Assembly: GCA_947259885.1 (NCBI GenBank)
Contig: CAMYNW010000007.1
Span: forward strand, 62,001 to 126,000
Direction of reading: 5' to 3'
DNA: 64,000 nucleotides
DNA from: an uncultured Gammaproteobacteria bacterium
Lineage (GTDB): Bacteria > Pseudomonadota > Gammaproteobacteria > Arenicellales > Poriferihabitantaceae
Positions 31,101 to 40,929 of this stretch are shown in pieces (within the stretch, counting starts at the first letter, position 1; each line of letters opens with the position of its first letter). Made by a program: the position numbers and the translations under genes. The notes below the pieces were generated by a model. That model was not told the DNA's origin, ran no database searches, and worked only from the letters and a program-made list of their open reading frames with translations.

Positions 31101-31421
31101 TTAATCCCAGCGATCGTCTCGAACCTGGACCACGCCCTCAACCACCTGAACAGGAAAGGTATCGATTGGTTCGTATGCAGGAGGTGCAGTGACCTCCCCG
31201 GTCCTAATATCAAAACGAGCACCGTGGCGTGGACACTCGATACTGCCGTCTATCAGGCATCCGCTTGATATTTCGCTGCCGTCATGTGTGCATACATCCT
31301 CGATAGCATAGAATTCTCCATCAAGGTTAATCAGCACAATATCAGCGTCTTCGACTTCAACCAGCATATGCTCGCCCGGATTCAGATCCCCCACTGCCAC
31401 AACGTTTACCCATTCACCCAT
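31101..31421 (-). CDS. Rieske-type [2Fe-2S] ferredoxin
   Basis: 106-residue soluble Rieske protein with the two ligand boxes C44-T-H46 and C63-P-R-H66 (CTHDGSEISSG then CPRHGARFD). This type resembles the ferredoxin subunit of non-heme-iron oxygenases and is often found at the end of suf operons. Here it follows sufT on the same strand after a 94-base gap. It may serve as electron carrier or cluster-linked protein; no oxygenase is next to it. Confidence 0.88.
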   Translation of the reverse strand: MGEWVNVVAVGDLNPGEHMLVEVEDADIVLINLDGEFYAIEDVCTHDGSEISSGCLIDGSIECPRHGARFDIRTGEVTAPPAYEPIDTFPVQVVEGVVQVRDDRWD

Positions 31422-31515
31422 ATCAGATTCATAGAAGTTTGAATTAACTTGAAGACAACTGCACTGCGAGCGCCTGGTGTGGCTGTGAAGATAAAGATTA
31501 CGTAACAGAAGTTAC

Positions 31516-31965
31516 TTAGATCAATCCTAGCTCCAGCCTGGCTTCTTCACTTATCATTTCCTGCCGCCATGGAGGATCCCAAACCAACGTTACCACAGCG
31601 TCCTCGATACCGGGAACTAGTTTGACCGTGCCTTCCACCATACCAGGAAACGTTTGTGCGACCGGACATCCTGGCGCGGTTAACGTCATATCCACCTCGG
31701 CAAATTTATTCTTCACTTCCACCCGGTAAATCAGACCGAGATCGTAAATGTTCACGGGGATTTCAGGATCGTACACGGTCTTTAACGCATCAGTAATGCG
31801 CTGCACCAATTCGTCTTCCCCTATAGCATTGTTACGATCCTGGTCTATTTTATGCGGATTCGAGTCAGGACCGATATCCTGGCCCATCTGCTGCACTAGT
31901 TGATCGTGATGACCGTCCATCGAAGGTTGAAAGTCGACTCGGGTACTCTTACTGCTGTCACGCAT
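31516..31965 (-). CDS. sufT: Iron-sulfur assembly protein SufT-like (DUF59/MIP18 family)
   Basis: 149 residues. The N-terminal 50 are polar and probably disordered; the rest is a DUF59 domain with VYDPEIPVNIYDLGLIY near 73-89 and TAPGCPVAQ near 107, and the WDPPWRQEMISEEAR ending typical of SufT. SufT proteins help maturation of Fe-S proteins when demand is high. Its start overlaps the sufD stop by 8 bases. Confidence 0.9.
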   Translation of the reverse strand: MRDSSKSTRVDFQPSMDGHHDQLVQQMGQDIGPDSNPHKIDQDRNNAIGEDELVQRITDALKTVYDPEIPVNIYDLGLIYRVEVKNKFAEVDMTLTAPGCPVAQTFPGMVEGTVKLVPGIEDAVVTLVWDPPWRQEMISEEARLELGLI

Positions 31966-33259
31966 TTTCTAACAAGCGCTCAGCGAGGAAAGATTCCATT
32001 GAATGCCTAAGCGGCTCAACTTCAATTTCATCCAATACTTCGTTCAAAAACGCGAACGTCAATAAGGCACGTGCATCTTGTTCATCGATGCCCCTTGAGC
32101 GCAGGTAAAAAAGTGAATTCTGATCCATCTGGCCAATAGTTGCTCCGTGCGCACACTTTACGTCATCGGCATAGATTTCTAGCTGAGGTTTAGTGTCTAC
32201 CTCAGCGTTAGATGACAACAGAAGGTTGTTGTTAGACTGGCTGGCGTCGGTTTTTTGAGCACCTTGTTCAACCTTTATTCGCCCATGAAACACTGCTCGC
32301 GAACGTTGATCCAAAACACCTTTATACAATTCACGGCTGGTACAGTGAGGCGCCGCGTGCACCACTGTAGTGTGATTGTCGACGTGCTGCTTGCCACCAG
32401 TATTGTACAAGCCGAGCATATCGCAGTGTGCGCCTTCTTCCTGCAGCGAGACTCGAAGATTATTACGCACTAGCTGCCCCCCTAGAGTAAGTGTGTAACA
32501 ACCAAACCAGCTGCTCCTGCCCTGCCTGACATCTACAGAGGTAATCTGGCTGGCATCGTTAGCTTGCGTCTGCACCAGATAGTATCCAAGCTTAGCACTG
32601 TCATCTAATGTAATACGGCTGGTACTGTTTACCACTGCCCCGGTTTGTTTTGAAGACACATAACGCTCAATGATGATCGCTTGACTGGATTTCCCCATAT
32701 GTACGATATTGCGTGGCTGAGTCGCCAAATTGCTGTCGACACCTATGAAGATGATCTCTACCGGTTTATCGAGCTTAACGTTTTCGGCCACCTCAATCAC
32801 ATAACCATCGGTGGAAAAGGCCACGTTTAGTGCAGCAAATCCATGGCTGAGCGGTACTTCTGATCGCATTGCTTCGGTAAACAATTCAGGATTTCGAACA
32901 ACAGATTGCTCGAATGAATTCATCACAATAGAGTCACGAAGCCCCGAAGTATCAGAATATTTTGGAGAAAACCGGCCGTCAACAAACACTAATCGATAGG
33001 CGTCGAGCCCGGTTATAAGATCTTTTGAAATATCGGTGTCCGCGATTTCGCTGTCCACTTTGACGTGGAGCATCTTTCCAATAACTGGTTTTAATGGTGT
33101 GTAGCGCCAATCTTCTTCATACTGTCCCGGAAATCCGCTTTTCGCGAATAGCTCGATGGCTGCCTGGCGCTGGTCATCGAGCCACGGCAGACCGCGACCC
33201 GCCAATCCAGCTGAAGCCGCATTAAATTGATCTACATAATGTTGGGTAATCTCAGTCAT
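31958..33259 (-). CDS. sufD: Fe-S cluster assembly protein SufD
   Basis: Scaffold subunit of the SufBCD complex, 433 residues. The right-handed beta-helix core and the C-terminal region KCAHGATIG-like segment (VKCAHGATIGQMDQNSLFY near 372) identify SufB/D; the conserved histidine is in CAHGATIG. N-terminal GLPWLDDQRQAAIELF and EDWRYTPLKPV are typical of SufD. It follows sufC by 11 bases. No sufS follows; sufT does. Confidence 0.95.
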   Translation of the reverse strand: MTEITQHYVDQFNAASAGLAGRGLPWLDDQRQAAIELFAKSGFPGQYEEDWRYTPLKPVIGKMLHVKVDSEIADTDISKDLITGLDAYRLVFVDGRFSPKYSDTSGLRDSIVMNSFEQSVVRNPELFTEAMRSEVPLSHGFAALNVAFSTDGYVIEVAENVKLDKPVEIIFIGVDSNLATQPRNIVHMGKSSQAIIIERYVSSKQTGAVVNSTSRITLDDSAKLGYYLVQTQANDASQITSVDVRQGRSSWFGCYTLTLGGQLVRNNLRVSLQEEGAHCDMLGLYNTGGKQHVDNHTTVVHAAPHCTSRELYKGVLDQRSRAVFHGRIKVEQGAQKTDASQSNNNLLLSSNAEVDTKPQLEIYADDVKCAHGATIGQMDQNSLFYLRSRGIDEQDARALLTFAFLNEVLDEIEVEPLRHSMESFLAERLLENA

Positions 33260-33270
33260 GGTTGATTACT

Positions 33271-34023
33271 TCAAGCTGCCGCCTGATCTTCGACCCACCC
33301 GTATCCTTTTTTCTCTAGTTCGAGCGCCAGTTCTTTACCACCAGAACGAATAATCCTCCCTCCCGCAAGTACGTGAACGTAATCCGGCACGATGTAGTCA
33401 AGCAATCGCTGGTAATGGGTGACCAGCACCATTGACCTTTGCTCACTCCGCAATAGATTGACGCCTTCAGCAACGATCTTGAGCGCGTCAATATCTAGCC
33501 CGGAGTCAGTCTCATCCAGTACACTAAGATGCGGTTCAAGCAACGCCATCTGCAAAATTTCGTTGCGTTTCTTTTCCCCTCCCGAAAAGCCTTGGTTCAC
33601 TGAGCGATATAAAAACTCCTGTTTCATCTCAACCATCGCAGCTTTTTCCTTGATCAGCTTGAGAAATTCTCTAGCATCAAGTTCTTCAATACCGCGATGT
33701 TTGCGAACCGAGTTAATAGCAGCCTTCAGCAAATACATGTTGGTCACACCCGGGATTTCCACAGGGTACTGAAAAGCCAGAAACAACCCTTCTCGCGCTC
33801 GAATCTCGGGCTTCATATCTAACAGGTCCATGCCCCGGTACTCGACACTACCCCTGGTAACCTCATAATCGTCACGCCCGGCAAGCACATTTGCCAGGGT
33901 ACTTTTACCGGAGCCATTGGGACCCATAATTGCGTGAACCTCACCGGTTCCAACCTCCAGGTTTACGCCTTTTAGAATCGGTTTTCCGTCGATATCGGCA
34001 TGCAGATTTTTAATTGATAGCAT
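33271..34023 (-). CDS. sufC: Fe-S cluster assembly ATPase SufC
   Basis: ABC-type ATPase of the SufBCD scaffold complex, cytoplasmic, without a membrane partner. 250 residues. Walker A GPNGSGKST near 34-42, signature FSGGEKKRNEILQMAL near 145-160, Walker B LDETDSGLDIDAL near 170. It lies 43 bases after sufB and 11 bases before sufD. Confidence 0.97.
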   Translation of the reverse strand: MLSIKNLHADIDGKPILKGVNLEVGTGEVHAIMGPNGSGKSTLANVLAGRDDYEVTRGSVEYRGMDLLDMKPEIRAREGLFLAFQYPVEIPGVTNMYLLKAAINSVRKHRGIEELDAREFLKLIKEKAAMVEMKQEFLYRSVNQGFSGGEKKRNEILQMALLEPHLSVLDETDSGLDIDALKIVAEGVNLLRSEQRSMVLVTHYQRLLDYIVPDYVHVLAGGRIIRSGGKELALELEKKGYGWVEDQAAA

Positions 34024-34066
34024 CTTTGGTAATTTGGAATTTTATAAAAGTAATTAAGTTTGAGTT

Positions 34067-35539
34067 TTACCCAACTGAACCTTCAAGGCTGATGCCAAGG
34101 AGCTTCTGCGCCTCTACAGCAAACTCCATCGGCAACTCTTTAAACACCTCTTTACAGAATCCATTCACGATCATGGACACCGCGTCTTCTTCGGACAAGC
34201 CCCTTTGACGGCAATAAAACAACTGATCCTCTCCAATCCGGGAAGTAGTCGCCTCATGCTCCACCACCGCAGATGGATTTTTCACCTCCATATAAGGGAA
34301 TGTATGTGCGCCACATTGATCGCCCATGAGCAAAGAATCACACTGCGAATAGTTGCGAGCATTTTCGGCGCCCTTCAGTACTTTCACCAGACCACGATAC
34401 GCATTCTGACCTTTACCGGCTGATATTCCTTTGGAAATGATCGTGCTTCTCGAATTTTTACCGATATGTATCATCTTTGTGCCGGTATCGGCCTGTTGAT
34501 AATTGTTGGTCAAAGCAACCGAATAAAATTCACCGATCGTGTCATCACCTTCCAGTAAAACGCTAGGATATTTCCAGGTTATTGCTGAACCAGTTTCCAC
34601 CTGAGTCCAGGAAATTTTGGCACCCTGGCCACGGCAGGCGCCCCGTTTGGTGACGAAGTTATAAATACCACCTTTACCGTTCTCGTCTCCTGGATACCAG
34701 TTCTGTACCGTCGAATATTTGATCTCAGCACCCTTCATGGCAACCAGCTCCACAACTGCGGCATGCAATTGATTCTCATCTCGCATCGGTGCGGTGCAGC
34801 CCTCAAGATAACTGACGTAGCTGTCTTCCTCAGCGACAATCAGGGTGCGTTCGAACTGTCCGGTATTCATTTCGTTGATGCGAAAATAAGTAGACAGCTC
34901 CATCGGACAGCGAACGCCTTTTGGTATATACACAAAAGATCCATCGCTAAATACCGCCGAGTTCAGTGCAGCATAAAAATTGTCTGAGCTTGGGACTACA
35001 CTCCCAAGATACTGTTTAACTAATTCGGGATACTCCTGAAGCGCCTCTGAAATAGGGAAAAATATCACTCCGGCATCAAGCAGTGTCTGCTTGAAAGTAG
35101 TCGCCACTGAAACACTATCGAACACAGCATCGACCGCAACTTTTACCCCTGCCAGCATTTTTTGTTCGTCGATAGGAATCCCTAGTTTTTCGTATGTCTC
35201 AAGAAGCTTGGGATCGACTTCATCAAGGCTATCCAGCAAGTCTTTCTGTTTGGGCGCAGAATAGTAACTGATGCCCTGGAAATCCACTGGTGGATGGTGC
35301 AGGTGCGCCCACCGTGGCGGCGTCATTTTGAGCCACCGTTGAAATGCTTCCAATCGCCATCGCAACATCCACTCTGGTTCGTTTTTCTTTTCAGAAATAG
35401 TTCGAATCACGTCCTCATCGAGTCCAGGAGGCAACGTCTCTGAATCAATGTCAGTGACGAAGCCCTCTGCGTAATCCCGTTGCAACATTGGAGCAAGGTC
35501 TTTTTCGGAGTTCGACATAACTAGCTTTTTGTTATCCAT
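34067..35539 (-). CDS. sufB: Fe-S cluster assembly protein SufB
   Basis: Main scaffold protein on which SufBCD assembles clusters; 490 residues (E. coli 495). Conserved stretches include [15 protein letters not shown] near 84, [19 protein letters not shown] near 215 and [21 protein letters not shown] near 440, and the Cys in [12 protein letters not shown] near 410. The start may instead be the ATG seven codons later (35518). It begins 15 bases after the iscR-like regulator. Confidence 0.96.
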   Translation of the reverse strand: MDNKKLVMSNSEKDLAPMLQRDYAEGFVTDIDSETLPPGLDEDVIRTISEKKNEPEWMLRWRLEAFQRWLKMTPPRWAHLHHPPVDFQGISYYSAPKQKDLLDSLDEVDPKLLETYEKLGIPIDEQKMLAGVKVAVDAVFDSVSVATTFKQTLLDAGVIFFPISEALQEYPELVKQYLGSVVPSSDNFYAALNSAVFSDGSFVYIPKGVRCPMELSTYFRINEMNTGQFERTLIVAEEDSYVSYLEGCTAPMRDENQLHAAVVELVAMKGAEIKYSTVQNWYPGDENGKGGIYNFVTKRGACRGQGAKISWTQVETGSAITWKYPSVLLEGDDTIGEFYSVALTNNYQQADTGTKMIHIGKNSRSTIISKGISAGKGQNAYRGLVKVLKGAENARNYSQCDSLLMGDQCGAHTFPYMEVKNPSAVVEHEATTSRIGEDQLFYCRQRGLSEEDAVSMIVNGFCKEVFKELPMEFAVEAQKLLGISLEGSVG

Positions 35540-35554
35540 AGAAATAAAAATGGG

Positions 35555-36034
35555 TTATTCAGGACCAGTCACTCTTTGGCCGTCCTGTCTTGAAATCGAG
35601 GACCTTCGCGCGCCATTTGACGCCTGATCAATACCACTTCGTTGCATGAGCTCACCGAGGTGAATACCTGAGAGAAACTCATGCAGCTGCTCACTCAGCT
35701 CAGACCATAAATCATGAGACAGGCATCTTTTGCCGTTATGGCAATTCTCCTCACCCTCGCATTCAGTGATATCTAATGGCTCATCCACGGCTAAAATGAT
35801 ATCGGCTATGCTGATTTTTTGGACGTCGCGGGCCAAAATATACCCGCCTCCAGGGCCCCGTGACCCAATTACAAGGTTACATCGCTTCATTTTGGCGAAT
35901 AATTGTTCAAGATAGGACAAGGAAATACCCTGATTATCTGATATACTTTTTAAAGAAATAGGCCCAACTGACTGATTCATTGCGAGATCAATCATTGCGG
36001 TGACAGCATATCGCCCTTTGGTTGTGAGTCGCAT
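35555..36034 (-). CDS. iscR: Rrf2-family Fe-S cluster regulator IscR
   Basis: Winged-helix repressor/activator that senses Fe-S cluster status through a [2Fe-2S] cluster. 159 residues (E. coli 162). The three cluster cysteines are at positions 92, 98 and 104 (CEGEENCHNGKRC), exactly as in E. coli IscR. The N-terminus MRLTTKGRYAVTAMIDLA and the recognition region SLSYLEQLFAKMKR are conserved. AGGA 5 bases before the ATG is a plausible ribosome binding site. Here it heads a suf operon, not isc, and probably controls it from sites in the upstream gap. Confidence 0.95.
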   Translation of the reverse strand: MRLTTKGRYAVTAMIDLAMNQSVGPISLKSISDNQGISLSYLEQLFAKMKRCNLVIGSRGPGGGYILARDVQKISIADIILAVDEPLDITECEGEENCHNGKRCLSHDLWSELSEQLHEFLSGIHLGELMQRSGIDQASNGARRSSISRQDGQRVTGPE

Positions 36035-36276
36035 TTTTCCTAAATTAAGGTTAAATTCAGTGGTTTTAAGGCATATTTCAGTAAATCCACGCTAGATACA
36101 ATCTAAGTAAGTGGATAAGCGGCGAAATATTCAGGGTGTGCTAGCAGTTACTTGTTTGCATTCGTTGTTTTGGGTTTTGACGGGATTTTGGAAAATTCCA
36201 GTTGCAATCCATCATTTCGCCCGAATCGAGCCTTCTGGGTGAATATTTACACTCAGGAAGCAGCAATGGGGGCGAT

Positions 36277-36290
36277 TTGGTAAATACCAA
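36277..36290. promoter_or_regulatory. 14-base inverted repeat, candidate operator
   Basis: Exact dyad TTGGTA-AA-TACCAA in the iscR/pilB divergent region. The regulator is unknown. Confidence 0.4.
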
Positions 36291-36353
36291 GTATTTTAGT
36301 TGGTTTTTATTCTATAGGCAATTAAGTGAATTATTTGTCAATCATAGGTAATG

Positions 36354-36369
36354 GTGCCCTTGTGGGCAC
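36354..36369 (+). promoter_or_regulatory. Hairpin in the pilB leader
   Basis: GTGCCC-TTGT-GGGCAC, 6 perfect base pairs with a 4-base loop, 78 bases before the pilB start. It is followed by TTTGGGG, too short a T-run for a confident terminator. Confidence 0.45.
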
Positions 36370-36447
36370 TTTGGGGTCTCATCTGAAGTGGTATACACGG
36401 GACGATAGAGAAGAAAACAGGCGAAAAGCCGATCGGAGGTAGTACTA

Positions 36448-38184
36448 ATGGCAGTAGAGAATCAAGAAGTCGGGCAACAACTAGAGAACGTGATGTTGCC
36501 CGGTTTGGCGGAAAAAATGGTGAAGCTGGATCTTTTGACTGAGGCAGCCGCGCAGGAAATAAATCACAATGCAATGCAGGAGAACCGCTCATTCTATCTG
36601 CAGTGTATAGAGCAGAACGCGGTACCCGTAACCAGAGCCTGCGAACTGTTATCCGAAGACTTCGGGATTCCGTTTATGGATATCGAATCTATGAACACGG
36701 AGCTTTCACCGCTCGACATCCTGCCCGCATCACTGGTTGAAAAACACTACATGCTGCCTCTTTATTTAAGAGATACGCGACTGTTTGTCGCGGTGGGTGA
36801 TCCGGGTAATACCACCGCAGTCGATGAGGCTAAGTTCAATACCGGCCTTTCAATTAGTATGGTGATGGTTGATCCACGCAAGCTGGCGTTGGTTCTGGAT
36901 AAGATCCTCGACAGAGGCGACGATGTTAACCTCAGCGACATTGTGAACGAAGAGGGATTGGATGATATCGATCTAGCAAGTGAGGTCGAGGAGGAAGGAT
37001 TTGGCGCTGTCGACCTGAAGATCGACACCCCGATTGTAAGGTTTGTAAACAAGATACTGCAGGATTCTATCCGCAAAGGTGCCTCGGATATCCATATCGA
37101 ACCCTACGAAAAACAGACTCGAATCCGATTTCGCATCGACGGCATATTGCACGATGCGATTAACCCGCCGATGGGACTGATACACAAGATCATCGCACGA
37201 CTGAAGATTCTCGCAACCCTTGATATCGCCGAAAGGCGGCTGCCACAGGATGGCCGGATGAAACTACAGTTTTCCCGCAACCGAAACATCGATTTTCGTA
37301 TTAGTACCATGCCAACATTGTTTGGCGAGAAGATGGTTATTCGTATCCTCGACACCTCCGCAGCAAACCTCGGGCTAGAAACCCTCGGGATGAATTCGGA
37401 GCAGCTCGCGCATTATCGAGATGCGACAAATCAGCCACATGGCATGATTTTAGTTACCGGACCCACGGGTAGTGGTAAGACAGTTTCGCTCTATTCCGCA
37501 ATCAATGTTCTAAACACGATAGAACGGAACGTATCTAGCGTAGAGGATCCAGTGGAAATCTATTTGAGCGGCATTAACCAGGTTAATGTTAACGATCGAA
37601 TTGGACTTACCTTTGCCACAACCCTTCGCGCTTTCTTACGACAGGATCCAGACGTAATAATGGTCGGTGAGATTCGTGACCTGGAAACCGCGGAAATTGC
37701 GGTAAAGGCAGCGCAGACTGGACACCTTGTGCTGTCAACCCTGCACACAAATGACGCGCCCAGCTCTCTTACTCGGTTGATTAATATGGGGGTAGCACCT
37801 TTTAATATTGCATCATCGGTCAATTTGATCATTGCTCAGCGACTGGTTCGCAGACTTTGTGATACCTGTCGTGAACCTGTGGATCTGCCGGACGATGTTT
37901 TGCTTACCGCGGGCTTCAAGGAAGAATCGCTTGCTAATCTGGAAATTTTTGAAGCGGCAGGTTGCAGCGGGTGCTCAAGTGGATTTAGGGGTCGTACGGG
38001 CATCTTTGAGGTAATGCCGATGTCCGATGAAATCTCAGAACTCGTGATGTCGGGTTGCTCCACATTAGATATCGATCGCCAGGCACGTCGAGAAGGCGTA
38101 AAAAACATGCGCCAGGCGGGTCTTGAAAAGGTTGCAGAAGGGGTTACGACCCTTGCAGAAATTGAACGTGTTACTGCTGATTAA
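36448..38184 (+). CDS. pilB: Type IV pilus assembly ATPase PilB
   Basis: Hexameric cytoplasmic motor that powers pilus extension. 578 residues. An N-terminal MshEN/GspE-N domain (about 20-150) precedes the ATPase domain: Walker A GPTGSGKT at 338-345, the Asp-box and Walker B DPDVIMVGEIRD near 403, His box TGHLVLSTLHTND near 425. The tetracysteine zinc site is C471/C474 and C506/C509. GGAGG lies 8 bases before the ATG. It heads pilB-pilC-pilD-coaE; no pilin gene is next to it. Confidence 0.96.
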   Translation: MAVENQEVGQQLENVMLPGLAEKMVKLDLLTEAAAQEINHNAMQENRSFYLQCIEQNAVPVTRACELLSEDFGIPFMDIESMNTELSPLDILPASLVEKHYMLPLYLRDTRLFVAVGDPGNTTAVDEAKFNTGLSISMVMVDPRKLALVLDKILDRGDDVNLSDIVNEEGLDDIDLASEVEEEGFGAVDLKIDTPIVRFVNKILQDSIRKGASDIHIEPYEKQTRIRFRIDGILHDAINPPMGLIHKIIARLKILATLDIAERRLPQDGRMKLQFSRNRNIDFRISTMPTLFGEKMVIRILDTSAANLGLETLGMNSEQLAHYRDATNQPHGMILVTGPTGSGKTVSLYSAINVLNTIERNVSSVEDPVEIYLSGINQVNVNDRIGLTFATTLRAFLRQDPDVIMVGEIRDLETAEIAVKAAQTGHLVLSTLHTNDAPSSLTRLINMGVAPFNIASSVNLIIAQRLVRRLCDTCREPVDLPDDVLLTAGFKEESLANLEIFEAAGCSGCSSGFRGRTGIFEVMPMSDEISELVMSGCSTLDIDRQARREGVKNMRQAGLEKVAEGVTTLAEIERVTAD

Positions 38185-38189
38185 CTGTT

Positions 38190-39413
38190 ATGGCTAAAGC
38201 TAAAGCAAAACAAGCGCCCCTGGTATTTACCTGGAATGGTCTTGACAAAGCGAACCGGAAAGCCTCCGGAGAACTGGAGGCTCAGAATGTGCAGTCAGCG
38301 AGAATGTTGCTGCGTCGTCAGGGAATTCGAGTTAAGAAGATTCGAAAACAAGCATCTCCAATGTTCAGTTTTGGGAATTCTGTCAAAGTTAAAGACATAG
38401 TATTCATGACTCGTCAGCTAGCGACAATGATTGAAGCAGGCATCCCGATTGCCCAATCTTTGCGTGGCATTGCCCTGGGTCACGAAAACGCTGCAGTAAA
38501 AGCTCTTCTGGGGAAGGTCCGATCCGATGTGGAAGCTGGAACCAACTTAAGTACCAGTCTTAAAAAGCATCCTCAACACTTCAATCGGCTATATACCAGC
38601 CTTGTAACCGTGGGAGAGCAGTCCGGTACCCTTGATATTCTGATGAACAAGATCGCCGGTTATCTGGAAAAAATTGAAGAGATAAAAGGCAAGGTACGCT
38701 CGGCACTATTCTATCCGGCCATGGTAATCATAGTTGCAATTGTGATTGTGGCTGTGTTGTTGATTATGGTAATTCCGGAATTTGAAACACTCTTTAGCGA
38801 TTTTGGGGCTGACCTTCCTACCCTCACTCGCTGGGTGGTTGACCTGTCTCACTCAGTCCAAGATTATTGGTTTGTCTATCTGGTTACTTCCATGATTGGA
38901 ATCACGGCAACTATATTTGCCTATAAACGATCAACCAAGATGCAGTATTTGTTTGACAAATTCACGCTCAAAGTTCCAATATTTGGACCAATTATTCGTA
39001 AAGCCATCATCGCTCGAACAGCTAGAACTCTCGCAACCATGTTTGGGGCGGGTATCCCTCTGGTAGATGCCTTGGAGACGGTGGCAAGTGCGGCGGGCAA
39101 TGGCGTTTATCGAGATGGGATTCTTGCGGTTCGCCGCGACGTCACCACCGGTCGCTCTTTAGAGGGATCGATAACCGATACTGGCCTTTTCCCGGGAATG
39201 GTTATACAGATGGTAGCGACCGGCGAGGAAGCCGGTGAACTGGAGCGTATGCTGAATAAAGTTGCGGACTTTTTTGAAACCGAGGTCGACAACGCAGTTG
39301 CGGTTATCGCCAGCCTGGTGGAGCCGTTCCTGATCATCATACTTGGCGTTATTGTCGGTACCATCGTTATTGCAATGTATTTGCCAATCTTTAAGATGGG
39401 CGCTGTTTTCTAG
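38190..39413 (+). CDS. pilC: Type IV pilus inner-membrane platform protein PilC
   Basis: Polytopic platform that passes the PilB motion to the pilus. 407 residues, standard length. Two GspF domains: the first begins near residue 70 (FMTRQLATMIEAGIPIAQSL), the second near 270 (IIARTARTLATMFGAGIPLVDALE), each followed by a membrane helix (near 172-195 and 375-400). FYPAMVIIVA marks the first membrane segment. It starts 5 bases after pilB. Confidence 0.96.
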   Translation: MAKAKAKQAPLVFTWNGLDKANRKASGELEAQNVQSARMLLRRQGIRVKKIRKQASPMFSFGNSVKVKDIVFMTRQLATMIEAGIPIAQSLRGIALGHENAAVKALLGKVRSDVEAGTNLSTSLKKHPQHFNRLYTSLVTVGEQSGTLDILMNKIAGYLEKIEEIKGKVRSALFYPAMVIIVAIVIVAVLLIMVIPEFETLFSDFGADLPTLTRWVVDLSHSVQDYWFVYLVTSMIGITATIFAYKRSTKMQYLFDKFTLKVPIFGPIIRKAIIARTARTLATMFGAGIPLVDALETVASAAGNGVYRDGILAVRRDVTTGRSLEGSITDTGLFPGMVIQMVATGEEAGELERMLNKVADFFETEVDNAVAVIASLVEPFLIIILGVIVGTIVIAMYLPIFKMGAVF

Positions 39414-39433
39414 GCATCCAGGCCTAACAGGTT

Positions 39434-40315
39434 TTGCTACAGCTGCTCCAACATCCAGTCTACGGACTGGCCTTCATGTTGTTACTGGGGGCCTGCATCG
39501 GCAGCTTCCTGAATGTGGTGATATTGCGCTTGCCTGTGATGCTGCAGAACGAATGGCAACTGCAGTGTGCGGAACTTCTTGGGAAGGAATATGCTGGGAA
39601 TTCTGATACCAACGCCCCGCAAAGCAATAGATTTAATCTGAGTTTCCCCTCATCCCATTGCCCGCAGTGTCAACATACTCTCAGCGCCTGGCACAATATT
39701 CCAATTCTGAGCTACATCCTGCTTCTGGGGCGATGCGCATGGTGTAAAGAGAAGATTCCATGGCGCTACCCTTTTGTCGAAATATTGACTGCAGCGGCTA
39801 CAGTGCACCTGGCCTGGCACATGGGAGTGGGGTGGCCACTGGTCGCATGCCTGTTCCTGGTTTGGTCGTTAATCTGTCTGACTGTTATCGATATTGATCA
39901 TCAGTTACTGCCAGATAACATCACTATTCCATTGGTATGGGCTGGACTACTGGTTAACTACTTCGGACTGATAACAAATCTAGATTCAGCTCTAATTGGC
40001 GCAGTTGCCGGATACCTGGGTTTCTGGGTGGTATATCATGCGCATCACAAGCTTACCGGCCGAGAGGGACTCGGATACGGTGACTTCAAGCTATTAGCCG
40101 CACTAGGCGCTTGGCTGGGATGGGAAATGCTGCCGATGATCGTATTAGTCGCCTCAATTTCAGGAACTATACTTTCTGTGATGATGATGGTTTCTCGAAA
40201 GCTTGATACGCGCGCACCTGTTTCGTTTGGGCCGTTTCTGGCATTTGGTGGCTGGCTAGCGCTCGTATGGGGACACGAAATCACAGAAGGGTACCTTAAG
40301 CTGCTGAACTTCTAA
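39434..40315 (+). CDS. pilD: Prepilin leader peptidase / N-methyltransferase PilD
   Basis: Inner-membrane aspartyl protease that cleaves type IV prepilin leaders and methylates the new N-terminus. 293 residues with about eight hydrophobic segments. The zinc-type cysteine pairs C76-x2-C79 and C101-x2-C104 are present; the catalytic aspartates are in VIDIDHQLLPD (D153/D155) and GYGDFK (D217). The start is TTG at 39434, which gives the family N-terminus MLQLLQHPVYGLAFMLLLG; no ATG fits. Its stop TAA shares one base with the coaE ATG. Confidence 0.95.
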   Translation: MLQLLQHPVYGLAFMLLLGACIGSFLNVVILRLPVMLQNEWQLQCAELLGKEYAGNSDTNAPQSNRFNLSFPSSHCPQCQHTLSAWHNIPILSYILLLGRCAWCKEKIPWRYPFVEILTAAATVHLAWHMGVGWPLVACLFLVWSLICLTVIDIDHQLLPDNITIPLVWAGLLVNYFGLITNLDSALIGAVAGYLGFWVVYHAHHKLTGREGLGYGDFKLLAALGAWLGWEMLPMIVLVASISGTILSVMMMVSRKLDTRAPVSFGPFLAFGGWLALVWGHEITEGYLKLLNF

Positions 40316-40929
40316 TGGCAGTCAAAATCGGACTGACTGGCGGCATCGGCAGTGGGAAATCCTCAGTAGCCTCTATATTCACACTACTCGGCGTCGAGGT
40401 CATAGACGCCGACAATATTGCTCGTGAAGTCACGCGACCTGGTGCAAAAGCACTGATCGAGATCACACAACGGTTTGGCGATCGGATCCTGTCTCCTGAT
40501 GGTCAACTGGATCGCAAAGGCCTGGGAGATATTGTGTTTTCTGATCGAGAACAGCGATTATGGCTGGAATCTCTGTTGCATCCCGAAATTCGTATGCGAA
40601 TGGATACACAGGCCTCTGAGTGTCCAGATCCATACTGTATTCTCGAAATCCCACTATTGCTTGAAAGCGGACGTCATCTTGATATGACAAAAGTGATTGT
40701 AGTGCATTGCCCCCAGAACATTCGAATCCAGCGCTTGAAAGATTTCAGAGACATGCGGACGGCGGCTATCGAAGGAGTGATGCAAAACCAAGCCAGCGAC
40801 GAGGAACGGCTGGCAATAGCGGATTACGTGATTGACAACTCTGGAGATATTTCAGACCTCAATCCCCAGGTTAACAAAGTCCACGATGCGTTGATTCAGC
40901 AGTATGGGCCCAGTTCAAGTGCGCGGTGA
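40315..40929 (+). CDS. coaE: Dephospho-CoA kinase
   Basis: Last step of coenzyme A synthesis, phosphorylating the ribose 3'-OH of dephospho-CoA. 204 residues. P-loop GLTGGIGSGKSSV at 6-18, DADNIAREVTRPG near 32, and the lid region PLLLES near 110. It shares one base with pilD. yacG, which usually follows coaE in this block, is not present. Confidence 0.95.
   Translation: MAVKIGLTGGIGSGKSSVASIFTLLGVEVIDADNIAREVTRPGAKALIEITQRFGDRILSPDGQLDRKGLGDIVFSDREQRLWLESLLHPEIRMRMDTQASECPDPYCILEIPLLLESGRHLDMTKVIVVHCPQNIRIQRLKDFRDMRTAAIEGVMQNQASDEERLAIADYVIDNSGDISDLNPQVNKVHDALIQQYGPSSSAR

Larger units (their letters stand above)
36035..36447. promoter_or_regulatory. Divergent regulatory region between iscR-suf and pilB operons
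   Basis: 413 bases without a gene. It must carry promoters for both operons; I see no clear consensus IscR site or sigma-54 (GG-N10-GC) site. It contains an inverted repeat TTGGTA-AA-TACCAA (36277-36290) and a hairpin GTGCCC-TTGT-GGGCAC (36354-36369) in the pilB leader. The pilB ribosome binding site GGAGG lies just before the ATG. Confidence 0.6.
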
